From positions 1-64,000 of the forward strand of contig JBJMMD010000019.1 in assembly GCA_045804965.1 (NCBI GenBank): DNA of 64,000 nt. Direction: 5' to 3'. The translations under genes and the position numbers were made by a program. The stretch comes from CAVTUU01 sp045804965. Its GTDB lineage: Bacteria > Chloroflexota > Chloroflexia > Thermomicrobiales > UBA6265. Shown one piece after another: positions 57,974 through 64,000 of this stretch. The notes under the pieces were generated by a model, which was not told the origin of the DNA, made no database searches, and worked only from the letters and a program-made list of their open reading frames with translations. Numbering within the stretch: position 1 is the first letter of the stretch; the number at the start of each line of letters is the position of its first letter.

Positions 57974-58729
57974 ATGACGATAACTGACATCGCCGCGTTC
58001 TTCGCCAAGTGGCGCGGCATCCAAGTCTCCGAGCGCCGGGTCGCCCGAGCACACTTCATCGACCTCTGTGATGCGCTCCGTGTCCCACGACCTAGTGACC
58101 TCGCGGGCGACGCGTATTGCTTCGACCCAGGTGGCGGTGGCTGGGCGGACGTCTGGTATCGCGATCATTTCGCCTGGCAGTACCGCGACCAATTCGTGTG
58201 GAAGTTCCGGGCCAAGCCCGCCGACATGGAGGCCGCCTGCCAGCACCTGCTTCAGCACATTGACGCCCTTGAGCAGCCGCCGTTCCTGGTCATCTGTGAT
58301 GGCGCGCGCTTCGCGATCCGCACAAACATCCCGAACACCGAACCCGAGCACCGCCAAATTGACTGGGACGACCTGATGGCCCCCTTGGACTCCGACATGA
58401 ATGACTACCTACGCAACCTCTGGCTGAACCCGGAGGCGATAGTAGAAAGGCACCTGGGGTTGCGGTTTATCGCCGTGGGCTGGGTAGGTCGGCACTGTGT
58501 TGCCACGCTCAACGACTACGACACCTTCCTCTGCGGGCCGGCCATCGACATCCGCATCGATCCGCACGATCCCGCCACCTCGATCTTCATTGAAAGGTCG
58601 TACCGCGGACGTATGCGCTCGCTCTGGGTGAGGGATACGGTTCCCCTCGGCACAGCCGCGACGATCGTCGAGTTTTGCGAATCAAGCGGGGTCATCTTGT
58701 GCCAACAGGCGACGGTCGTGGGCGGCTAG
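57974..58729 (+). CDS. Orphan MmeI-like N-terminal domain protein
   Basis: 251 residues. Residues 1-130 resemble the N-terminal nuclease/spacer part of MmeI-type (Type IIG/IIL) DNA methyltransferase-nucleases: AAFFAKWRGIQVSERRVARA, HFIDLCDALRVPRP, AYCFDPGGGGWADVWYRDHF, AACQHLLQHIDALEQPPFLV, ICDGARFAIRTNIPNTEPEH. The expected GW.D..K..HF.WEYKG nuclease motif is changed to AWQYRDQFVWKF, so the E-x-K is lost and a short duplication (HFAWQYRD / QFVWKFRA) is seen. No methyltransferase domain follows; residues 135-251 match nothing I know. Ribosome site GGGAAAG is present. It may be a remnant or a repurposed domain. Confidence 0.65.
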   Translation: MTITDIAAFFAKWRGIQVSERRVARAHFIDLCDALRVPRPSDLAGDAYCFDPGGGGWADVWYRDHFAWQYRDQFVWKFRAKPADMEAACQHLLQHIDALEQPPFLVICDGARFAIRTNIPNTEPEHRQIDWDDLMAPLDSDMNDYLRNLWLNPEAIVERHLGLRFIAVGWVGRHCVATLNDYDTFLCGPAIDIRIDPHDPATSIFIERSYRGRMRSLWVRDTVPLGTAATIVEFCESSGVILCQQATVVGG

Positions 58730-58843
58730 CGGTTGGGGTTCAGTCCAAATATGGCAAGCCTGGTTTCGCCTATGCCGCCCGATTACCTCGAGTTTGCCAT
58801 TGATCGGCACTCCTTCGCACAGCCGGTCTAAGTACAAGGTCCG

Positions 58844-59059
58844 CTACCGAAGCGAATTTCGAGGGCCAGGCGATTGAAGGTCTTCCTCCGGCGGCGTCTC
58901 TTTCTGGAAGAAATGGAGCGGCAGCAAGTCAAAAATCGCCTTCAGGGATCCACCAATGATGAGCGGCCAACCGCAGGTGGTGACATTGAGAAGCGCTCCG
59001 GAAATAAACGAACCGATCGCCGACGAGAGACTGCGCGGGAGAAGGGGGACTCTCGGCAT
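58844..59059 (-). pseudogene. C-terminal remnant of an MFS transporter
   Basis: The minus-strand frame has LPRSLSSAIGSFISGALLNV, GWPLIIGGSLKAIFDLLPL and ETPPEED. This aligns with the end of the MFS at 56301: VPRSLAAAASPMFSGYLLGL, GWPLVIGGTLKGIYDLLLL, KPPEEHD. The upstream 330 residues are missing. It is a decayed duplicate left beside the MmeI-like gene. Confidence 0.75.
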
Positions 59060-59161
59060 GGTTTTGCAGGTCTTCGAAGATCGCTATTGAGCGCAATCCC
59101 AGCCCTACGTCCCTCGCCCTACGCATCAGGGAGAGGGTCGATCGCCGGACGAGAACTCCCC

Positions 59162-59995
59162 TCACTCCCCCAGGTATTCCGCTCCATGCTTTTCGAGGTA
59201 ACGATCGATCAGGCGGCGAGCGATGCTGATTTTGCCAGGAAGTTTCGGCAGGGTCGTGGGAGTGAACCAGGCGGCGTCGATGATCTCGCGCTCGTCAAGC
59301 TTGATCTCGCCACTGTCGTACTCGGCGAGGAAACCAATCATCAGCGAATGGGGAAATGGCCAGGGCTGGCTACCGAAGTAGGTCACGTTCTTCACGCGCA
59401 CGCTGACCTCTTCAAAGATTTCTCGCTCGACAGCCTCTTCCAACGATTCGCCGGGCTCCACGAATCCGGCGAGCGTACTGTAGACACCGGCGGCAAAATT
59501 CACGCCACGCGCGAGCAGCACCTCATCACCGCGCTCGACCAGCGTGATCACCGCGGGCGACAGGCGCGGGAAGCTGAGCAAGCCGCAAGCGGGACAACGC
59601 ATCGCCCGCTCTCCGGTTGCGCGCTCCGTCGGCGTCCCGCACCGGCCGCAGAAGCGATGCGTCCGTTCCCATTCGAGCATTTGGCTCGCCCGGCCGGCGA
59701 CGGCGAAGACCGGCTCGCTCACCAACCCATAGAGCGCGCGCAGCCCCTCGAATCGGAGACCGGGCGGCGGTTCGATCTCGGCCGGCACTTCCACCGCGTA
59801 CGCGGTCTGTCCGGTCAGCAGGCCGAGGAATTGCTGCGTCAAAATCTGATCGGTCAAGGCAGTGAGCCGGGAGGCACGCGGGATCGGAGAAGAGTCGTTT
59901 TCGACGATCAGCACCTCGCCGACACGGAATACGAACCACCACGCGTCGTCTTCGGGCTCCTCTGGTTCTAATCCCGAAATGAACATGCGGTCCAT
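59162..59995 (-). CDS. nudC: NADH pyrophosphatase / RNA decapping hydrolase (NUDIX)
   Basis: 277 residues. An N-terminal domain is followed by a four-Cys zinc ribbon (HRFCGRCGTPTERA ... RCPACGLLSFPRL). The NUDIX box is GFVEPGESLEEAVEREIFEE then V (GX5EX7REUXEEXGU with small changes). The NudC-specific SQPWPFPHSLMIGF follows. It hydrolyses NAD(H) to NMN(H) and AMP and removes NAD caps from RNA. It starts at ATG 59995 and is a single-gene unit on the minus strand. Confidence 0.93.
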   Translation of the reverse strand: MDRMFISGLEPEEPEDDAWWFVFRVGEVLIVENDSSPIPRASRLTALTDQILTQQFLGLLTGQTAYAVEVPAEIEPPPGLRFEGLRALYGLVSEPVFAVAGRASQMLEWERTHRFCGRCGTPTERATGERAMRCPACGLLSFPRLSPAVITLVERGDEVLLARGVNFAAGVYSTLAGFVEPGESLEEAVEREIFEEVSVRVKNVTYFGSQPWPFPHSLMIGFLAEYDSGEIKLDEREIIDAAWFTPTTLPKLPGKISIARRLIDRYLEKHGAEYLGE

Positions 59996-60055
59996 GCCTG
60001 CCCTTCATCACCGGCTTTCTGCCGATTCAGAATTGTGCGGTGGAGCGGGCATGAA

Positions 60056-60088
60056 GAGGCGCGCGGGAGCTCGTCTCCCGCGCGCCTC
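60056..60088 (-). terminator. Perfect 14-base-pair hairpin after the CopC gene
   Basis: GAGGCGCGCGGGAG (60056-60069) and CTCCCGCGCGCCTC (60075-60088) pair perfectly around a 5-base loop, starting 8 bases past the CopC stop. On the minus strand a TTCATG sequence follows, so the U-tract is weak. It could serve both flanking minus-strand genes as a boundary. Confidence 0.7.
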
Positions 60089-60095
60089 AGGCACA

Positions 60096-60710
60096 TCACG
60101 TTAGTCTAGGCGATTTTTTTGGCCGGACCAGCACCCAGAAGGCATAGATGAACAGCGCGGCGAGAATGCCGACACCGACGCTGATCGCGAGCGCCCTCGA
60201 GTCAAATTTCGAGGGCTGGGTAACTTGACCGACGACAGCCGCCGGGGTCGCTGATGGACACGGGGTCGGACTGGCGGCCGGGCTGGCAGAAGGGCTCGCC
60301 ATGGCGGTTGCTTCCGGCGTCGCCGCTCCAACGGAGAACATGTAACTGCCGGAGGCTTCGTCGCCGTCTTCGGCTGAAGTAGTAGTCCACTGGACGGTGT
60401 AGACGCCGTCCGGCAGATTCGGTCTCAACGTGACAGTGACATGCTTATGCTCCGGGTCGTTGAGGTCGATGGCGGTGTCGCGAAGGTCGACCCTCGCGCA
60501 ATCGGTGCCGAACACCGCCATCGATAACCCCTGGCTTTCGACCTCTTCGGCGAACCAGATCTCGAGAATTTGGGGCGCGGCGGCGACGGTACCATTGATC
60601 GGTGGATCTGCCCGAGCCGGTTCCGCATGGGCGGACACCAAATGGGCCGGCGGCGCCACAAAGAATAGCGCCACGAGCGCGAATACCAGCCGAATCGATG
60701 GACGCTTCAC
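60096..60710 (-). CDS. CopC-domain copper resistance protein with C-terminal anchor
   Basis: 204 residues. The signal peptide (RLVFALVALFFVAPPAHLVS) is cleaved before AHAEPARADPPINGTV, placing the copper-ligand His at the mature N terminus, as in CopC. The beta-sandwich continues APQILEIWFAEEVESQGLSM and LPDGVYTVQWTTTSAEDGDE. A Thr/Pro/Ala linker (about 130-160) and a C-terminal TM helix (LAISVGVGILAALFIYAFWV) follow. Expected to bind copper outside the membrane. Third gene of a run with 60733 and 61468. Confidence 0.88.
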   Translation of the reverse strand: MKRPSIRLVFALVALFFVAPPAHLVSAHAEPARADPPINGTVAAAPQILEIWFAEEVESQGLSMAVFGTDCARVDLRDTAIDLNDPEHKHVTVTLRPNLPDGVYTVQWTTTSAEDGDEASGSYMFSVGAATPEATAMASPSASPAASPTPCPSATPAAVVGQVTQPSKFDSRALAISVGVGILAALFIYAFWVLVRPKKSPRLT

Positions 60711-60732
60711 ATTGGTTCCCCTATCTTGGCTT

Positions 60733-61425
60733 CTACAGCTTTGCGTCAGCTCGGGCGACGGCAGGCCGTCGCGACGTTTGACGACGAGCGGATAGTGCGC
60801 GCTGGACCACCAGCAGACCGCTTGCTCCAGCGATTACCGCGAGCAGCATACCGCCGATCAGCATGCCGGCGCCGTCAGCACCGCCACCTGTGGTCACGCT
60901 ACCAATCGCGTTGCCGGTCGAAGTCGAGCCGGACGCTTTCGGGAATTCATATTGAGCGCGGTCGATCACAGAGGAGAATCCTTCCGGCGACGACGTGAAC
61001 GTCTCGTCGATGGCCGTACCCTCGATATCGCCGTAGATGTGGAACGAGTAGTCGCCGGCAGCCATCGGGAAGAACCACGCCTCGTACGCCCCCGGCGCGC
61101 CAAAGGCGGGCTCCAGTGTCAGATCCATCTTCTGATCGCCGTAGATGACCTCGGCCTTCAGCGTCTTTTCCAGACCTTCGACCGGCGTCCCTTCCACTTC
61201 CTCATCCGAAGTCGGAGTCGGCGTCCCTCCCGTTGTTGCACTCACCCGTAGATCGAGACCGTTTTTCACGGTTGTGAATGCGGGCTCGTCGAGAAACCCG
61301 ACAACCATCGAGTACTTGCCACCGGCGACGTCCCGATGCTCGTGCGCGGAGGCCATCGCCGGGACAAGCGCGAAGACTGCCGCGACCATCAATCCGGCTA
61401 CCCAGAGCCTGTTCAACCGCTGCAT
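60733..61425 (-). CDS. Secreted, membrane-anchored protein in the CopC cluster
   Basis: 230 residues. Signal peptide (LWVAGLMVAAVFALVPAMAS) cleaved before AHEHRDVAGGKYSMVVGFLD, so the mature protein starts with a His-rich metal-type N terminus (H-E-H). A beta-rich domain (about 35-150) contains EAWFFPMAAGDYSFHIYGDI. A Gly/Ser linker and a C-terminal TM (MLIGGMLLAVIAGASGLLVV) end the protein. The GKY...GF.DEPAF pattern recurs next to CopC in Chloroflexota and Actinobacteria; a copper-related role is inferred. Confidence 0.8.
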   Translation of the reverse strand: MQRLNRLWVAGLMVAAVFALVPAMASAHEHRDVAGGKYSMVVGFLDEPAFTTVKNGLDLRVSATTGGTPTPTSDEEVEGTPVEGLEKTLKAEVIYGDQKMDLTLEPAFGAPGAYEAWFFPMAAGDYSFHIYGDIEGTAIDETFTSSPEGFSSVIDRAQYEFPKASGSTSTGNAIGSVTTGGGADGAGMLIGGMLLAVIAGASGLLVVQRALSARRQTSRRPAVARADAKL

Positions 61426-61467
61426 ATGCTGGTCCTTTCTGTCGATCGGGCGTTCCTGGGATGAAGG

Positions 61468-61896
61468 TCAAACAGGTACAGAGCGCGGCGGAGGCGGCTC
61501 AGGCGCGGGCAAGCGTCCGATGAGCAAACTCACGCGCGTCGCGATCGCTTGTGTGCCACACGCGGCGACGATGAACATCGCAAGCAGCATGGTCAGCGCG
61601 ATGCCCGCCCCCCGCTCCGCGGGAGATCCCATCTCAGAAACGGACGGCGTATCCGGCGCAGAATCAGCGTTCGCGCTCACTTTTGCATCTTCCGCGTGGC
61701 GCGCGTGATGGGCCTGATGCCCATGGTGGTCGAAAGCGTCCGCATCGCCCGACATCCAGAATTGAAAGAGGGCATGAGCGTGGGGCAACTCCGCGCCGCC
61801 GCGGTAATCGACCGGCATGCTAAGCAGGCTCAACGCGGCGAACAGCGTCAACAGCCTGCCTGTTTGATGCGCTAGAGATGTCAGCCGGCTCCACAT
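61468..61896 (-). CDS. Histidine-rich two-helix membrane protein
   Basis: 142 residues from an internal ATG (61896); the frame extends 21 codons upstream without a clear ribosome site. N-terminal helix LLTLFAALSLLSMPVDYRGG, an extracytoplasmic loop with HHGHQAHHARHAEDA, then helix GIALTMLLAMFIVAACGTQA and a Pro-rich tail. The His cluster suggests metal binding, in keeping with the downstream CopC genes. The start is uncertain and no family was recognised. Confidence 0.65.
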   Translation of the reverse strand: MWSRLTSLAHQTGRLLTLFAALSLLSMPVDYRGGAELPHAHALFQFWMSGDADAFDHHGHQAHHARHAEDAKVSANADSAPDTPSVSEMGSPAERGAGIALTMLLAMFIVAACGTQAIATRVSLLIGRLPAPEPPPPRSVPV

Positions 61897-62188
61897 CACA
61901 GCGCGCGGCTCCCTGGTACGCCAAATACCCGGGAGGATGGTAGCACGGCGTTTCAGCATGCCTTAGATGAAGGATGGATTTGCGGAAGGCGTGCCCGGTT
62001 CCGCTTGGTCGCAATACGTTTGCGGAAACGGATGACCACTCTTCGGGACATGTAGGGCATGCTCGCGGTGAAGACGGCAGTTGCCGATGGCAAACCGGCT
62101 CGAATGCGATCCCAGGCGCACGCCATGCGCCCCCGCGAGTCAACGCCGATCGCGCAATCAGGCCATACGTCTGGTCGCGTGAATTCCT

Positions 62189-63520
62189 CTAGTTGTGGAT
62201 CTCCACCCGGGTGCCGATGGGGGCCCAGCCGTAGAGCCATTCGGCGAAGTCCATCGGCAAATTGACGCAGCCGTGGCTCATTTGATAGCCGAAGTTGTTG
62301 TGCCAATACGTGCCATGGAGGGCGTGGCCAAAGTCGGTGAAGTACATCACCCAGGGTACGTTCGGCACGTTGTAATACTCGCCGCCGATGACCCCTTCCA
62401 TGGTCTGCGATTCGAGTTTGACAAGGATGTGAAACGTTCCTGTCGGCGTTTCAAACCCGGGCCGACCCGTGCTGACATAGGTTTCGCTGATGACCGTGTC
62501 GCCCTGATAGACGATCAGATATTGGGTGCTCAGGTTGACGTCGATCCACTTCTCGCCGGTCGCGCTCGGCGTCGGCGTCGGAGGCGGGGTAAAGAGCGCT
62601 TCACTATAGACCGGGAGATTGCCTTGGCCGATCGGGTCGGTGGAGATGTGGAACCGCTTGGCGAGGACTTGGCCGAGTGCCACGAGCCAGGGATCGCTCC
62701 CTTGCTGCCAGGCAAGCTCGCCCCGCTCGAAAACTTGATAGGTCGTTCCGTGAATCGTGAATTCTTCGCTGATGGGATTGCCGAGATATTGAACGCCCCC
62801 AGTCGCTTCCCACAGGCTCTTGAATCCGCTGGAAATCGTGTGGCCGGTTTCCGGAACATACACCCACGAATCGGTTGACGCTTCCTCGGCAGTCTTGGCA
62901 TCGACCGGCCACCACGCCCGCACGACGTCCGCCGCCTGGCTGACAGCTTTATCGTGAGCGTCGCCAAACGTTGGCAATCTGGCCACGACATATGGCCGTA
63001 GCGCCTCGCCGATATTGCCGAGATGAACTACGTAGCCGTCCGAATCATCTGGCCAGTATTCGAACCGGGCATATTGATAATACTGAACGATGTGATCGTT
63101 TTCGGTGAGTTCCGACGAAATCGGGTTGCCCCACATCGACGCGCCGCCATTGGCTCGCCAGAAGTCGAGGAACACGCCGTCGATTGAGTGACCGGTTTCG
63201 GGAATATAGACGGTGCTCGGCGGGGACCAATTGGAAGCGGGCGCGCTCAACGCCGGGGCTGCACTGTCGGTCGTCTCAGAGGAAGCGTCGCCGTTCACGG
63301 GCACGATGGTGTTGTCATTGCTGTCCTGGGCGAAGCCCTGGGTCGAGCCAAATGGATTGAGCAAGAACCCGAGCAATGCCACAAGCGCAATGACGGCAAC
63401 AAACCGCGGTGCGAACCTCTGCCTTTGGCCCCCGGCCGTCGACCGTCCCACTGTTTGCGTCTCTTTCTGCTCGCCTCGCGCCATCGCGATCGCCAGCCAC
63501 TCCATGCGGCCGATCATCAT
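62189..63520 (-). CDS. L,D-transpeptidase (YkuD) with LGFP-like repeats
   Basis: 443 residues. A cytosolic N terminus and one signal/anchor helix (RFVAVIALVALLGFLLNPFG) are followed by a disordered Ser/Ala linker. Two repeats follow: YIPETGHSIDGVFLDFWRAN, GASMWGNPISSEL and YVPETGHTISSGFKSLWEAT, GVQYLGNPISEEF, LGFP-like and probably wall binding. A Pro/Thr linker precedes the YkuD domain, about 320-441, with GRPGFETPTGTFHILVKLES and the catalytic HALHGTYWHN ... MSHGCVNLPMDFAEWLY (nucleophile Cys). It crosslinks or anchors peptidoglycan. This repeat-YkuD layout is common in Thermomicrobia. Confidence 0.92.
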   Translation of the reverse strand: MMIGRMEWLAIAMARGEQKETQTVGRSTAGGQRQRFAPRFVAVIALVALLGFLLNPFGSTQGFAQDSNDNTIVPVNGDASSETTDSAAPALSAPASNWSPPSTVYIPETGHSIDGVFLDFWRANGGASMWGNPISSELTENDHIVQYYQYARFEYWPDDSDGYVVHLGNIGEALRPYVVARLPTFGDAHDKAVSQAADVVRAWWPVDAKTAEEASTDSWVYVPETGHTISSGFKSLWEATGGVQYLGNPISEEFTIHGTTYQVFERGELAWQQGSDPWLVALGQVLAKRFHISTDPIGQGNLPVYSEALFTPPPTPTPSATGEKWIDVNLSTQYLIVYQGDTVISETYVSTGRPGFETPTGTFHILVKLESQTMEGVIGGEYYNVPNVPWVMYFTDFGHALHGTYWHNNFGYQMSHGCVNLPMDFAEWLYGWAPIGTRVEIHN

Positions 63521-63890
63521 GTTGATTCTGTCAGTCCCACCGCGCGAATTCTGATCATTTCTACGCTCGCGCCAACCGTTTGGTTCCGCTTCGTTGGGTA
63601 CTGGCGCACGTCGAATGCGCCCGGCGATTCACGCAGGGCAAGGGCACGCATCAAATTGCTCGATTGACGTCTACTCAGACCATGTATTGCATCTAAACCA
63701 ATACCACCATCGCTGGCATTTCGCTAGGTGTGCCAACATGTCGCAGCCCCGTTCGCCCAACCGACCGGAGTCACGTTCGTCTTCGTCATTGTTCAGGATT
63801 CCTCATCGTCTTGACTCTCTCTAGCCCGTCGGCACCGCAAACCTTCATTCTGAACACTTCCTCACCCCATCATCCTGCACGCCCTTCCCC

Positions 63891-64000
63891 GTCATCCTGA
63901 GCGCCCCCTCCGCCTGTCATCCTGAGCGATAGTCGAAGGATCTGTGCTTGCCTACCACCTTCGAGTGGAAAAGCCAGATGCTTCGCTCTGCTCAGCATGA
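63891..64000. repeat. TCATCCTGAGC-type dispersed inverted repeat
   Basis: GTCATCCTGAGCG occurs at 63891-63903 and again at 63916, where it continues through AGTCGAAGGATCT to 63943. A partial CATCATCCTGCA precedes at 63868. At 63977-64000 GATGCTTCGCTCTGCTCAGC then ATGA is the inverted counterpart, so the ends could pair. This is the well-known small palindromic repeat scattered through many environmental genomes. The element may continue past the window. Confidence 0.65.

Noticed and set aside
58874..59971. 365-codon plus-strand frame
   Set aside because: Antisense to nudC and the MFS remnant; composition typical of shadow frames.
61953..62306. 117-codon minus-strand frame
   Set aside because: Overlaps the end of the L,D-transpeptidase gene in another frame and lacks homology.

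Overview
The window looks like chromosomal DNA of a high-GC, non-proteobacterial bacterium, most probably a Chloroflexota lineage of the Thermomicrobia/Sphaerobacter type. This is inferred from gene repertoire and style: secreted proteins with 'AQDATP'-like processing regions, LGFP-like repeats fused to a YkuD transpeptidase, DUF1269/DUF6325/SHOCT families, and a frequent 'TCATCCTGAGC' dispersed repeat at the right edge. No rRNA, tRNA, CRISPR array, phage block or intact insertion sequence was seen.

Layout. 0-4.7 kb: end of a GH63-like glycosidase, then glycogen debranching enzyme, potassium channel and membrane protein in one plus-strand run. 4.9-15.6 kb (minus): DUF1269 protein, small membrane and exported proteins, MarC, GH15 glucoamylase/trehalase-type enzyme, an rpiA remnant, a DUF2090 aldolase-like protein, a HAD phosphatase, and a translationally coupled acetate kinase-phosphoketolase pair. 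15.6-19.7 kb (minus): MFS exporter, truncated amino-acid permease, DUF1269, MscS. 19.8-26.7 kb (minus): a complete arginine deiminase operon (arcA, small membrane protein, YfcC/ArcD-type carrier, ornithine carbamoyltransferase, NhaC-type antiporter, carbamate kinase). 27-37.4 kb (minus): formylglycine-generating-enzyme-like protein, P-type ATPase, PPK2, tandem universal stress protein, holin-like and TMEM175 membrane proteins, and a soluble six-PAS histidine kinase. 37.9-55.5 kb (plus): AI-2E family permease, NarL-type response regulator, MalT-like LuxR regulator, HdeD protein, two secreted proteins, then an island of small stress-type proteins (three DUF1269, two DUF6325, two PRC-barrel proteins, LURP-one, SHOCT and small membrane proteins). 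56-63.5 kb: MFS transporter and a decayed relative, an orphan MmeI-like N-terminal domain, NADH pyrophosphatase, a CopC cluster and an L,D-transpeptidase.

The most interesting signal is a roughly 30-base promoter element present about ten times (positions 5881, 7161, 17427, 18686, 26962, 37611, 43831, 45165, 49354 and 52747). Every copy is in non-coding or decayed DNA, and nearly all face a downstream gene. It carries GAATACGCC, CYTTGG and a TGAC-type -35, and a -10-like hexamer lies a constant 13-14 bases further on. It appears to tie DUF1269 genes, the arginine deiminase operon, the P-ATPase/PPK2/Usp operon, HdeD and secreted proteins into one stress or energy-starvation regulon. The kinase and response regulator encoded in the same window are candidate controllers. 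The shared theme is ATP generation without respiration (phosphoketolase-acetate kinase, arginine deiminase, polyphosphate) plus envelope and ion homeostasis, reminiscent of, but not demonstrably the same as, the mycobacterial DosR dormancy regulon. Several broken genes (rpiA, APC permease, LuxR, MFS, a small membrane protein) show active decay in the same region.
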